Shown here piece after piece: positions 52,492-64,000 of a DNA stretch of 64,000 nt. The translations under genes were made by a program, and so were the position numbers. The number at the start of each line of letters is the position of its first letter. Position 1 is the stretch's first letter. The notes beneath the pieces were generated by a model that saw nothing but the letters and a program-made list of their open reading frames with translations, was not told where the DNA came from and ran no database searches. The stretch spans positions 24,551,016 through 24,615,015 of the forward strand of contig NC_052475.1 in the NCBI RefSeq assembly GCF_009730915.1, in the 5' to 3' direction. The DNA is from Dioscorea cayenensis subsp. rotundata. Its lineage: Eukaryota > Streptophyta > Magnoliopsida > Dioscoreales > Dioscoreaceae.

Positions 52492-52868
52492 GAAGTACTG
52501 TATCAATACTCTAGTGGAGTGCAACAAAACTTTGTATCATTACTCCCAGTCCATATACTGTTTATGGTATTATTTAAATGGGTCCAATGGATCCAATGTA
52601 GGAGATGTTATATTCCTCTCTTCTAAGATTGCATGATTAAGAGATTTATTAGTTTTGCTTGGTTCCTGAAAATTTATTTTAGGTGAACACATGGTAGGAC
52701 TTTCATCACCCCTCACATGACTCTTGGCTGGGTCAATAAATTTTTAGATGGTCGATAAATCACTGTAACTGATGCACTACAATACTTTGATAGGGCGACG
52801 CTTATCTTTTGTTTAAAAAAAAACAATTACTGTGGCACTTATCATTCAAGTGAAGAAGCCATGAACTA

Positions 52869-52870
<2 letters not shown>

Positions 52871-52924
<54 letters not shown>
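52871..52924. repeat. Long TA microsatellite in the receptor kinase pseudogene intron
   Basis: About 26 uninterrupted TA units directly 5' of the kinase exon. Confidence 0.92.
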
Positions 52925-52926
<2 letters not shown>

Positions 52927-54159
52927 AAAATAGCTAGTAGATAAGTCACAAATTATTTTGGAAGGCGTACTAATATTTTCCATTAATATCTGTTATGACA
53001 GTACCCATCTTGTTTGGAAGGATTGTTGTTATGGCATTGACAATGTGCTGCTTTTTGTCATGCAAGCTTCGCAAGATGATCATATCTGTTGACAATGTAG
53101 AGAGGTTTTTGAGGATGCAAAAAGGTCTTGTACCAACTCGGTACTCATACACTGATATCATAGCATTGACCAGTCATTTTAAGAAGAAACTAGGTCACGG
53201 AGGATTTGGCTCTGTCTTTGAAGGGCAACTTCCTGGGAACCATCTGATTGCCGTCAAAATGTTGGGGCACTCCAAGGCCAATGGTGAAGATTTCATCAAT
53301 GAAGTCTCTACCATTGGAAGGATTCATCATGTCAATGTAGTAAAACTAGTTGGTTTCTGCTCAGATGGTTCATAGAGAGCCTTGGTATATGAGTACATGG
53401 CTAATGGTTCACTGGACAAGTTGATATTCTCTTCCACCAGTGGCTCCAACCATAGATTCTCTTTGGAGAAACTAACTGAGATTGCTTTAGGAATTGCCAA
53501 AGGGATTGACTATCTACATCAAGGATGTGATATGCAGATACTTCATTTTGATATCAAGCCCCATAATATTCTCTTAGATCATAATTTTATTCCAAAAATT
53601 TCTGATTTTGGCCTTGCAAAGCTATATCCAAGAGATTACAACTATGTGTCACTCAGTGTTGCACGAGGAACTATAGGATATATTGCTCCAGAGTTGATTT
53701 CAAGGAGTTTTGGTCTTATCTCCCACAAGTCTGATGTTTATAGTTTCGGCATGCTACTTATGGAAATGGCTAGTGGGAGAAGAAATGTAGATCAGAAAGC
53801 AGAAAATACTAGCCGAGTTTATTATCCATCATGGATTTACGATAAACTTAATAATCCAATTGATCATGATGCCCAAGAAATTGACACCGGAGTTGCAAAG
53901 ATTGTAATCAGTGATTCTGAGAAGAAGTTATGCATGATCGGTTTGTGGTGCATTCAGATGAGGCCTTCTGATCTGCCTTCAATGAGCAAAGTATTAGAGA
54001 TGCTTGAAGGTGATGTTGATGACCTGCAAATGCCACCCAAACCTTTCTTTTCAGATCCGCGTCCAGCAATTTTAAGCCTACCATGCTCCAACATCTCACA
54101 AGATGAACTAAATAACAGTTCTGACGACATTGTTTGTTTAGCCTAAAAGCAGTTCATCT

Positions 54160-56240
54160 GTTTAATTCCTCTGTTTTAATTAAATCCCAGTGAATGATAC
54201 TTATAAACGGAAATGATCTTAGCTTCAATATAGTAGCTTGCAATCTTTGTTATAATATTTTTAATATTGTAAATTTTTAATATGACATTCTTTCATGGCA
54301 TATGGTGGTTATAGTGGTTAGTGAACATCTCTTCATGTAAATAGAAAGTTATGGAAGTTATGTTGTATTTCTTTGTGTAATAAAGAAGTTACATGTAGTT
54401 AAAAGACATCTTTTTGTATAATAAAATGAGTTAAATAGTTATTATGCATCATTTTGAACTTTCAAATCTGAATTCTATATAAGAACACTTAAGTGTTGAA
54501 TGGAAGATATATAGGAATATAGAATTTCGGAACATTTCTTTTTAAGTGTAACAACAAAACACCTTCTCTTTTTCTCTAAAACTTACTTTGTTGTGTATAA
54601 CATTGTAAGAGGATTTTTTTTGTATCGTAAAGTCGTTTAGCATTCACCTTTGACACACATTATAATTAAGGGGCTAATTCTCTTTTTAGAAAAGTATTTT
54701 TCTGCCTAGAATCCTATTTCGGATCCATTTTGTTGATAGCTGAGTAATCAATAAAGTAAATGAACTTTTATCTTCAACGAAAATGAGGCTGTGGCGAATG
54801 ACTTTTGTAATTAGTGGCTCTTGCTTTATGCCCCCAACCTTGTATTTTGTATTTCAGGAGCTATACTGATGATTGACTTTGCTATTATCTTTTACTTTAC
54901 TCTTTGCTTGTGTTAGATTATGATATTTCCGGGAGGTGCAGGAGCCAAGTCGCATGAGGGATTATGTTCTTTTTTGAGTAGTTACATCCTATTGGCTTTG
55001 TATTTGGACTGACATGCAGTTTTATTTTTTTAACTCTTTTACAATGTTTTTATTTATTATTTATTTTTTTAAATAAATAAGTCACTCACCTTAAACAATA
55101 TTGTGAGAGTTAGTTAATTTTTTAATGTCTCACTTGGTAAAGTAAAGAGTTACAGTCCTTCTAATGGGAAGGTGGTTAACAACACATGAACATTATATAT
55201 TTTTATAAAAAAATAATTAATTTTGTTTTATAAAAAAGTATAATGACAAAGTTAAGTCAATTGATAAATCAATTGGATAACCCAATGGTATGATACCAAA
55301 GTATAAAAGGGGGTCATTGGTTCAAATCCCTCACTGAGCGATCTGCTTTTTCTGTACTTATTACATACATTGTTTACTCATGATTCTTATATTATTCTTA
55401 TACTGTACATCCGGTTCCACTACTGTTTTAATTAAATGCCAGTGAATGATACTAAGAAAGGGAAATGATCTTAGCTTCAATATTGCAGCTTGCAATCTTT
55501 TAATTCAATTTGTTGAGATCTAAGTAACACACATCTGATTCGTTGACAGAAATTCCATTCATTCCTTGTTATTGTAAATTAAATGATCAATCTCTACAGG
55601 ACATTAGAAACTAAACAAGACAATGAAGTGTTGTTTGGTATGATTCAAATCCATGTAACCTGATCACTTAACAAAAGCAACAATCATATGCTTAAATCAC
55701 AAATCCAAATTGCTGCTTGTTAAAATTCTGTTCTATGTCTCAGACCATTGGTTTTTCCATCCACCTTTTGTAAATAAATAAATAATATGCTCATTGTTTG
55801 GAATTAATCTGTTGGCAAAAAATATTTCCACTATAATTCAATCCTTGAGGTCTCATACATGTTATTTGAAACACAGGAGAGGCTTCTTTATGAATGATGC
55901 ATAGTATTCTATGCATAATTCAAATGCTTGTGACCTGATCCTTGAAGAACAGCAGCAACTATAACCAAACTCATTTTAAGCTACTAAAATAAGAAGCAAC
56001 AAAAGAAGAAGCTGAAACTTTAATCTTCAAAAAATACTGACCATGAGGCTGCGGACATGACTTTTCCGATTAGTGGCTCTTGCTTTATGCCCCTAGCCCT
56101 GCGGAGCATGGCCTTGTCTGATAGGTGTAACACCATGTGTGAGATCAGGAATAACCATGTTGAGTCTTATCCTTGTATTTGGATTAAAATATAGGTCTTC
56201 TTATTCTCTTTCAATGCATTTATAATTTTTATTTAATGTA
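54160..56240. repeat. Duplicated 3' flanks of receptor kinase copies
   Basis: The stretch 54160-54250 (ccagtgaatgatact, ggaaatgatcttagcttcaa) recurs at 55425-55515. The stretch 54720-55060 (gatccattttgttgatag, agtggctcttgctttatgcc, aagtcgcatgaggg) recurs in part at 55980-56200 and at 47020-47480. 55620-56240 matches 46932-47500. The order suggests that a receptor kinase unit was tandemly duplicated and its coding part lost between the copies. No coding frame is left in this stretch; it also holds the SINE-like sequence at 55270. Confidence 0.6.
55270..55345 (+). mobile_element. tRNA-like / SINE-like fragment
   Basis: A box A-like stretch (tggataacccaatggtatga, from 55276) is followed about 45 bases later by a good box B (tcattggttcaaatccctca, near 55314), the pattern of a tRNA-derived SINE head. 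It does not fold as a functional tRNA as far as I can see, and no target duplication is found. Confidence 0.4.
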
Positions 56241-57102
56241 CAAGGGTTTTTTTTTTAAATAAAGTTTATAAGCTGAAAATTTATGAAATTTATTTATTTA
56301 TATAAAAAATAATTTATTTATTTTATATAAAAAAAATTAGTTGACTTGAAAGTCACCGGAGATTTAATTTGAAAGTAACGCCAATATATGTGCAAAAATG
56401 AAATGAGAAAATGGCACAAGTACCAATCATCCTTGCCGGCATCTTAGACTAAGTAGATGGCGATTGTGTAATTGCCACTTGCCAATATTCATCTTGAATC
56501 GGTCTTTTCCTGATATCTCCTAACAAATTATTCTATTTTAATTAAAAACTTAGTTAAAATAAATTTACTACAGGACCAAATTATCATTCACTTCTTCTCA
56601 ATCTAGGTGGGGTGAGGGAAAAAAATAATTTTTTTATTAAATTGAATTTTAACTAAAATATAAAACAAATTGATTTTTTTTAAAAACTTTTTAGTAATTA
56701 CACATTTTTACAATTGTATGTAAATATTTTTTTAGAAAAATTGGATAAAATAAATTGGAGACAAAGTTATTGATAAGTCAACTATACAACAAAAGGAACA
56801 ATGTAGAATAAACAAAATATGGGTCCACTAATAGTGGATACAACATAACATAATGAACATAAGCTAACTCTAACCTGGGGAATCTCCAGAGAAGCACAAG
56901 AAATCATAGAGTTAATGAACTTTTGAGATAGCTATTGACTATTGTGTGCACGGTCCCTTTTTCACAAGGTCTCAGGAACGTCATGTTGCACTTAATAGTT
57001 GCAATTGAATCCCTAAATCTAGTTTTCTTTATCTTAGAAACTGTATTAAAATATAATAAATCATATGATTAGTTTTAAGAATGATATATCAATATGAGGA
57101 GT
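56241..57102. other. Intergenic, no gene seen
   Basis: AT-rich with T and A runs near 56250 and 56640. No recognisable frame, hairpin or element end. Confidence 0.45.
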
Positions 57103-58445
57103 AAGTGAATTCACTCAAGGTTGTTGGTCTAAAATCATTCGTCTAAATTACCTCAGTACCGGACCCCCAGGACCGCTCTTTCATTCTCCTCCTAGGAACA
57201 AATCTTTTTTCTAGGCTGGCATTACCCCTTTTCTGCCGGCGTTTAGAGCTTGCACTGCCAAATCAGTTCACAACGGTGCTTCTACCTTCTTCTGGTTTGA
57301 TAATTGGCTTGGTAGTAGAGCGCCAAAGGACATTTGGCCTGATCTGTTCGATAACTGTTTGTCTCCCTGGATTACTATCAGGCATTTGCTCCAACATACC
57401 TCTGATCCGGAGCCCCTCTTCCGTGAGGTTCTGATTGTTGCTCTTCAACCTCTCTTGCAATCACTTCCTGACTGCTCCTCCCCTCTGGAGGATGAGAGTG
57501 CTTGGACCTTGGAGAAAAACTGTTCCTTCTCAGTACGCTCTTTCTACAATTTTTTGGTTGATGGTGGTTTGCGCTCCCCTCTCTCTTCTTCCTTCTGGAA
57601 AGTGGATTGCCCTAGCAAAGTCACGCTATTTTGCTGGCTTGCTAGTGATAACAAAATCCTTACTTTGTCCAATCTTGCCAAGAAGAGATGTAATTTCCTT
57701 AATGCAACAGATACCTGCGTTCTGTGTTATAATGACTCAGAAACTGTTGATCATCTTTTGATCCACTGCAACTTCGCTTCTCGTATTTGGGCTTTTTACG
57801 CAAGTTATCTTAACCTCCAGTCTTTCCCAATCTCTCTTGAGCATTTTTGGTCCTCTTGGATTCCCTCCTTAGACTTGCGACTGCGCTCCCCCTGGGATCT
57901 TCTTTCCAGAGCAATCTTTTGGACTATCTGGCTGGAAAGAAATAATCGAATCTTCAATTGCACCTTTAATTCAACTGGTTCTATCCTTTTTAAAATCTCT
58001 CATTTATTTATTGATTGGTGCTCCGCAGCTAAAGATTCGACCCAACTTGCCTCCAGCGACACCTTTTCGATCGTCAGCGCTCCCTTGATTTCTTGAGCGC
58101 CCGGATCGGCTGGATCTCGCCCGTGACTCGCCGCGTCCCCAGGGCCTTGAGTGATCCTTCTTGACTTTCCTGAGCAGACCTCTGTTGCCTCTTGGTGGAC
58201 TTCGTCTTCTCAGTTCTTGATCGGGGGTCCTTCTACCACTTCTTCCCTTGTTAGTTCCTTCTTATTCTGTTGTGGATTGTCACACCTCTGGTGTAGCATT
58301 CTCTTTATTTCCTTGTGCATTTTATTTTCTTGTTCTTGCTTTTTGTTTCGTGTGTTTTTATTGTGTTGGTTGTTTGTATTCAGTGACTTTGCTTCTTTTT
58401 AATAAAGCTGTGGTTTATCCACTTTTTATCAAAAGTGAATTCACT
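57103..58445 (+). mobile_element. 5'-truncated LINE with 13-bp target duplication
   Basis: The repeat aagtgaattcact occurs at 57103-57115 and 58433-58445 and brackets a 1,317-bp insert. Inside, a frame from about 57250 to 58096 encodes the end of ORF2: FFWFDNWLGSRAPKDIWPDL, then FWKVDCPSKVTLFCWLAS, CVLCYNDSETVDHLLIHCNF (zf-RVT) and FWTIWLERNNRIFN. After the stop comes a 3' UTR with aataaag and the end gtggtttatccacttttta followed by tcaa, the motif shared with the relic at 40.2 kb. The exact target duplication and long intact frame point to a recent truncated insertion. Confidence 0.88.
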
Positions 58446-59534
58446 TTGAATATATATTAATGCCGCTTTAACAAAATATTCCAAATGATGGTTTGGGCAA
58501 TAAAGTCCCATGATTCTTTAATAAGTGAATGGAGCTAAGATCTCTAAAGGCCCCAACAATCCTTCATATATATATAATTTAGAAAGACATTAGGCCCAAA
58601 TAAATAGCCAATGAAGCTCTACACCCTTTTAATGAAGGGACAATGAAGAGAAAAATAATTTACCATTTCAATTGCCCGTCAATCGTCATAAAGCATTCAT
58701 GTAATAGTTGGAAGCTTGTATGCAAACAATTTCTCAAAAACAAATTATGTACAACTTTTACAAATATAAGAGGTTGAAGATCTAATTTTCTCTCACAACA
58801 ATGATTGAAAGTTATGGCTTGCTCACATTAAAAAAAAACACATTATCCATGTAAGTGATTATTTCATAAAATTTTGAAGAGAAATTATTTAAAAAAAAAT
58901 CTAATTTTTTTTAAGGGAAATATATAACTACCATCTCTAGACATAATTATGAAATTTTTAATAAAAGTTTTTGTTTGAGAAAAAAATTAAGAATATTTAA
59001 ACATTATTGTATGTTAAATTTTATTTGAGAAGAACACTTGATAAACCAAGCCATAATAATAAAATATTTTTATTTAATATAGATAAAATATTTGTAGCCA
59101 ACGTCATAATGACCGAACAGTTAAGGTAACTCTCATGTTGGAGATCTAAGATTTGTGATTGAGGTGTAAATAATATGTGGTATGCATTGGCTTATTCATA
59201 TTGTCAAAAATATAAAATAAAATAATAAAAATAAAATACTTTTCAACAATACTTACATGCAGTATAAAACCATTTTATTTATTAGAATTGACTTTATATC
59301 GCATTTGTCAACAAGGGTACCGAAAATTCCAACTAAGTTAACCATCAAATTTTTTTTAATAAAGAGGATAAACCTCAGGCCATCAATCTTTTTTTAAAAA
59401 AATATATTTAATAATTAATTCTATAAAAATATTATAAAATTTTCCACATTGACTCAACATATATATTTTTCTGGGGGTCTTTTAATTTTATTTTTTTTTT
59501 GGTATATATGGCGCTTATTTTTTTATTTTTTTAT
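58446..59534. other. Intergenic, no gene seen
   Basis: AT-rich. Around 59101-59175 a weak tRNA-like pattern was noticed and not accepted. Nothing else supported. Confidence 0.45.
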
Positions 59535-59895
59535 TTTGATAAAAATAGATAATCACGACTTTATTAGCAAACTGGAGAACAGAACAATACGAAGCAATAC
59601 AAACTAATGCTAGGAAGCATGGGTAGAGAAAAGCAAAAGAACAAGAACAAGACCAAGATGAATAAGAAGTACATCACCAATGGTGATGCACTTCTAAAAT
59701 CACACACTAAAGTAGCAAAAGAAGAGATAACACAGAGGAGTTGACGAAGTCTGCAAAAAGGTGATGGAGGTCAACTCATGCTGAAGGAAGAGGGGATCAC
59801 TCTTGAAGTGGTTGTGGTGCCGCGATGTTGGGATGCTTGCTCGTTCAGGAAGGTGAGCGAACGCTTTAGATTCTGGATGGAGTCGCTAGGGAGTA
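59535..59895 (-). mobile_element. 5'-truncated LINE 3' end (minus orientation)
   Basis: On the minus strand the segment ends gctaataaagtcgtgattat then ctatttttatcaaaata, in the style of the other LINE 3' ends here (polyadenylation-like aataaag, then a tttttatc end). It is less AT-rich than its surroundings. No ORF and no clear target duplication remain. Confidence 0.5.
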
Positions 59896-60574
59896 ATTAG
59901 TGTTGATCTCTAGCTACAGAAAGCCATGCTAAAAGCAGGTGAATGATTTTAACAATAATTGACTGCAAAGGTAAAACAAGAGAGTTAAAATTTGATTGTT
60001 TTTTCAAGAGAAATATTCCATAAAATTGATTTAGAAAGTAGATAAAAAAAAAGTCGATGTCAAACATCAATGAATGGTATCTAAGACCTCCAAACTTCTG
60101 AAATTGAAAGAGGATGGAAATGAAGAAATTATTCCTTTTTTTTAATAGAACATATTGGCCAATACCATTGTTAAAGTTAACCATCGTTAGAAGATATATA
60201 AATAAAAATAATAAATTTGCTCTGTTCTGTATCAAATATGCTTCTCAGAAATTTTTTTGTTTTAAGAGTTAAGTCTTGATTTTTACAACATATTACAATA
60301 TCAAAAAGGCTCCTTTAGATGCTTAAAACTTGATCTCTTAACAAAAACAACAATTATTTATTAAAAAATTAACATACTATGATATCTATATATATACATA
60401 GGTAATCTTTATTGGGTAAATAATGTATAGAAGCATATACTTCCAACTATAACAATTTTAACAAGTATACATTGAATAATTAAGCTCAGTACTTGAAGAC
60501 CATGACGGTACTTCCAATTTATGTCCATCTTAATAGGTAGGGTATATATTAACAAAAGTAATATATTGGACACC
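59896..60574. other. Intergenic, no gene seen
   Basis: AT-rich sequence between the LINE relic and the MITE pair; no supported feature. Confidence 0.4.
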
Positions 60575-60848
60575 GTGGTATGTAATTAACTACACCTATC
60601 TAACTTCACCTAAGTCATCCTCATCTTTTTAGGAATGACTTAGATGAAGTTAGATAGGTGTAGTTGGTGTAGTTCACCATTGATATTGTGACACGTGTCT
60701 CAAAAATATATAAATATATAATAATTTTTCTATAATGCTCTTACTTTTTTTTAAAAATTACTCCTCTCATGACACGTGTCAAACATCCAATGGTGGACTA
60801 TACTAACTACACCTATCTAACTTCACCTAAGTCATCCCCAATCTTTTT
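60575..60848. mobile_element. MITE with long inverted ends, next to a second MITE terminus
   Basis: The element at 60631-60840 begins aggaatgacttagatgaag and ends cttcacctaagtcatcccca; its ends are inverted over about 70 bases, including gttagataggtgtagtt and gacacgtgtc. It is flanked by atcttttt at 60623-60630 and 60841-60848 (8 bp, hAT-like). Directly left, 60590-60620 repeats the right terminus (ctacacctatctaacttcac then ctaagtcatcc), so a second, truncated copy abuts it. The touching termini make a near-perfect 80-base palindrome at about 60588-60665. Confidence 0.72.
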
Positions 60849-61201
60849 TCCTATAATAAAAATTTAACTCCACAGAAAATTTTAAAACGAATAATCATCC
60901 AAAATTAAGCATCAAATATAATTAATTTAAGACTACTTAAATTTATATTATCATAAAAATAATTGCAATATAAATTAAAATTTAACAAAAAATATTTAGT
61001 TACCACATTCGTTTGAAGCTCTTAACATACGAAGCAACATTAGAAAAAAGTATAACTTTTTTCAATAAAAAATATAGGCATGATTACTAATAACACATGG
61101 CAAGCGGAAGTCATTTAAGATTTTTTTTTAAAATATAAATAAGTTATAACCCAAATCCATTGTTTAGGGGAGATATTTGAACCCTCAAGAGGGGAAAATA
61201 A

Positions 61202-61252
<51 letters not shown>
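61202..61252. repeat. ATT trinucleotide microsatellite
   Basis: About 16 ATT units, roughly 320 bases upstream of the intact receptor kinase gene. It may lie in its promoter. Confidence 0.92.
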
Positions 61253-61569
61253 TGACAGAGATAGTAGTTTTGAGATGTAATTTGGAGGTGCTTGCTAAGT
61301 CAGTCTTCCATCATTCACATGATGACTTTGAATACAAGCACAAGCTTGAAGTCTTGGTAGACGCTTAAATTCCAACCTCACGATCAAGATGATAATGCCA
61401 ATTATTATTATTTCTTAAAATTTTTTTATAAAAGCTTAAGGATTTTGGATTATTCACACGTACTTATGCAACAGGCCGAATATCTGAGAAAGGGGTGTGT
61501 ATTGTGTCTTGCATAGAAGAAATATATACTTGTGAGGTTGCAACAACAATTTCGTATTCCAGATCAGAT

Positions 61570-63778
61570 ATGGCTAACTCCGCTTCTGCTGCACCTTTGC
61601 TCTCCATTTTTTTCTTCTTCTTCTTCTCCTCCTCCGTTGTTGTCTCCGGAGGGCGCCATGATTGTCCTCCCTCTTCATGTGGGAACATCACAAACATTAA
61701 AAATCCTTTCCGTCTAAAAGATGACCCGTCCAACTGTGGCGATCCAAACTATGAGCTCACCTGCGATGGTCTCAACCGCACCATCCTCACTTTACTCAAC
61801 AACAGCTACTACGTCATCAATATTACATACTTGTCCTATGATTTTTATATAGAAGTCGATTTCAAAATAGAAGTCGTGGATGTAGGCATGGTGAACGACG
61901 GCAGCTGTCATCTTCCCCTTCCCCATCTGACACTCTTTGAGATGAACAGTAACAGTTACTACATGACAAGGCAAGACTCATGGGTTACTTTGGTGAATTG
62001 CTCAAAAGAAGTGAAGAACAACTCCAAGTACAGGCCTGTGCCTTGCTTGAGCGACAACAACTCCTTCATCTATTTCATCAATTATACTTATGAATCATAT
62101 GTAGTTCGTAATCTTATGTGTTCCTGCCGCTCACTTGCAATATTCCCTGTTAAATATTATGAATTCTCAGACCAACTGCCAACTGACATAATCAAGTTTC
62201 TAGCTCAGGGGTTCACCCTCTCTAGGAATATTTCCATGCCAAACACCTTCCGAGATTGCTTGTGGAGTTCCATAAGGTGAGCATTTATTTCCAACAGAGT
62301 ATGTGAATATGAGTACAGTACATGTATATATGTATATGCATACCACGTAAGTGCTGGATTCTTATGAAACACTGTAATTTGTATATATTTTGCAGGAGGG
62401 CTTATCGGTTCTTCAAGGACAAAGAAAATCCAATTTTATACCGAATTCCAGTGTTCGTGATTGGATCAGAGTTTTCTTTTGTTTTCTGCCTATTCGACGG
62501 AGGCTGTATCAAAGATCATCACATTCTTCTGGTACCGATGGTTTTAGTGGTAGTATTGATGCAAATATCCAAAGGATATATTGGTATAAATACAGCATCT
62601 CAGTGATTTATAATATTTATTTTACTATATATTAGATTCTGACTATAGGTTAATCTTCTTGGTTTTACTTCTTTGCAGCATTTGTTGTGTTCGGTAGATT
62701 TGTGTTTGCGCCTCTGACAATATTTGCCTTCCTCTTTTGCAAATGGTACCAAATGATGTCATCAGTTGATATCGTGGAGAAGTTCTTAAGGCAACAACAA
62801 ATTTTTGTACCGAATAGATATTCATACACAGATATCATTGCTTTGACCAGCAACTTCAGCGATAAATTGGGTCAAGGAGGATTTGGTTTTGTATTCAAAG
62901 GTCGACTGTCTTGGAATCGACTTATTGCTATTAAGATGTTGGCAAATTCCAAAAATAATACCGGTGAAGAATTCATTAATGAAGTTTCAACCATTGGTAG
63001 GATTCACCATGTAAATGTGGTGAAACTAGTTGGTTTTTGTGCAGAAGGCCAACAAAGAGCTTTGGTGTATGAGTACATGGCTAATGGTTCCCTTGACAAG
63101 TATATCTTCTCTTCTAATAATGGCCCCAACCACAAATTTTCTTTAGACAAACTGATTGATATAGCAATTGGAGTTGCTCGAGGAATTGATTATCTACATA
63201 ACGGATGCGATATGCAAATCCTTCATTTTGACATCAAACCACATAATATTCTTTTGGACCATAATTTCAATCCAAAAATTTCTGATTTTGGCCTGGCAAA
63301 ACTATATCCAAGGGACAACAAATTCGTATCACTCAGTGTTGCTAGAGGAACTATAGGATATATTGCACCAGAGTTGATATCAAGAAGTTTTGGTATTATC
63401 TCCCATAAATCTGATGTTTATAGTTTTGGGATGCTACTCTTGGAAATGGCTGGTGGAAGAAGAAATTCAAATCTAAAAGTAGAGAATACAAGCCAAGTTT
63501 ATTATCCATCATGGATTTATGACAAACTTATCAATAATATGGTTAAGCATGATGCAGTGGAAGCAGATACAAATACAAGCATTGTGATTGATAAAGGGGA
63601 AAAAAAGTTATGCATGATAGGTTTGTGGTGCATACAAATGAGTCCATCAGATCGACCCTCTATGAGTCAAGTATTAGACATGTTAGAAGGTGATGTTCAT
63701 AGCTTGCAAATGCCACCCAAACCCTTTTTTTCAGAGCCTACTCAGACACCTCAAGAGATGTCATACTTACACAGCTAG
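61570..63778 (+). CDS. LRK10-like (Lr10-type) receptor-like protein kinase, intact
   Basis: Three exons (61570-62276, 62396-62583, 62679-63778) join in phase to 664 residues. Residues 1-27 are a signal peptide (MANSASAAPLLSIFFFFFF). The ectodomain has the GUB_WAK-type region (CGNITNIKNPFRLKDD, YELTCDGLNRTILTL) and WAK-associated cysteines (WVTLVNCSKEVKNNSKYRPV). Exon 2 carries the NPILYR block and the first hydrophobic stretch. Exon 3 gives another hydrophobic stretch (PLTIFAFLFCKW) and the Ser/Thr kinase: [45 protein letters not shown]. The catalytic loop has HFD, so it is a non-RD kinase, as in many immune receptors. Founding relatives include wheat Lr10 and LRK10L proteins of Arabidopsis. 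The ligand is unknown. Confidence 0.93.
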
Positions 63779-64000
63779 CGGTGATGAAAAATTGACTACT
63801 ATCTCAGAAGATGTTGATGAGATAAATTAAAGGGGTTCCTTGAAGTCATATAGTATTTACTCCTTAGCGATCAAATGTAATCTAATTAAAATAACATTTG
63901 AATTTTATGATCTTGTTTTTATAAACAACTGTATTTCCGAGTTTTATCAATTGGTTAAGTAAATATTAATCTAATTATGCAAGCTTAATTCTTTATTGTT
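63779..64000. other. 3' flank of the receptor kinase gene
   Basis: Probable 3' UTR of the intact receptor kinase up to the window edge. It does not match the flank of the pseudogene copy. Confidence 0.5.

Larger units (their letters stand above)
50536..54146 (+). pseudogene. LRK10-like receptor kinase pseudogene (premature stop)
   Basis: Two large exons, 50536-51307 and 53002-54146, join in phase 1 as in the intact paralogue at 61.6 kb. Start ATG 50536 gives a signal peptide (MACVIATTVVSLLSFFILLI). The ectodomain has the GUB_WAK-type cysteines and motifs CGNIT, FELTCDSSNRAILNL, WVSFVNCSNEVKNN and FKLLAQGFTLG. Exon 2 has a membrane helix, then the kinase: LGHGGFGSVFEG, VAVKML-type [28 protein letters not shown] and [13 protein letters not shown] at 53373-53375 replaces a Gln codon of the paralogue between FCSDGS and RALVYEYM, cutting the protein in the N-lobe. 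The exon matching paralogue 62396-62583 was not found. A 931-bp hAT-type element and a long TA repeat sit in the intron. Confidence 0.85.

Noticed and set aside
59101..59175. tRNA-like wording (acagttaaggtaactctc, ggagatctaagatttg)
   Set aside because: Box B does not fit GGTTCRANNCC and no duplication was found.

Overview
The window is nuclear DNA of a flowering plant. Its genes are split by GT-AG introns, it is AT-rich with many TA and ATT microsatellites, and it carries plant L1-type LINEs, hAT and Harbinger-type DNA elements and SINEs. The mitochondrial ATP synthase beta protein has a monocot-like N-terminus ([22 protein letters not shown]), while the overall AT richness is unlike grasses. 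A non-grass monocot is my best guess, with low certainty.

The left part (1-27.3 kb) is gene-rich. It holds a possible gene start at the left edge (-), a PADRE/DUF4228 gene (-), a decayed GDSL lipase (-) followed by a SINE with a 19-bp target duplication, the nine-exon mitochondrial ATP synthase beta gene (-) with a Harbinger-like element in intron 1, the histone chaperone ASF1 (+), a plastid-targeted conserved protein (+), a cyclin-D1-binding-protein-1-like gene (-), a MATE transporter (+) and a 2-hydroxyacyl-CoA lyase/oxalyl-CoA decarboxylase gene (-). Exons were placed by hand and all reading phases close. The ATP synthase and ASF1 genes diverge from one roughly 1-kb region with site II and telo-box motifs.

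The middle (27.3-49.7 kb) is repeat-rich. It has a near full-length but broken LINE ending at a 1,000-N gap, further LINE pieces, a perfect 72-bp tandem duplication, and two hairpins of the miR482/miR2118 superfamily 3.6 kb apart. The reverse complement of each mature region encodes GMGGIGK, the P-loop of plant NLR immune receptors. Two short two-exon genes with signal-peptide-like starts (about 60 codons each) follow the hairpins.

The right part (50-64 kb) is a small tandem cluster of LRK10-like (Lr10-type) receptor kinases: a decayed kinase relic, a nearly complete copy killed by one in-frame TAG and carrying a 931-bp hAT-type element in its intron, and an intact 664-residue gene. Repeated flanking blocks shared between 46.9-47.5 kb and 54.2-56.2 kb point to local duplications. 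The immune-type microRNA loci beside an immune-type receptor kinase cluster are the most interesting part of the window.
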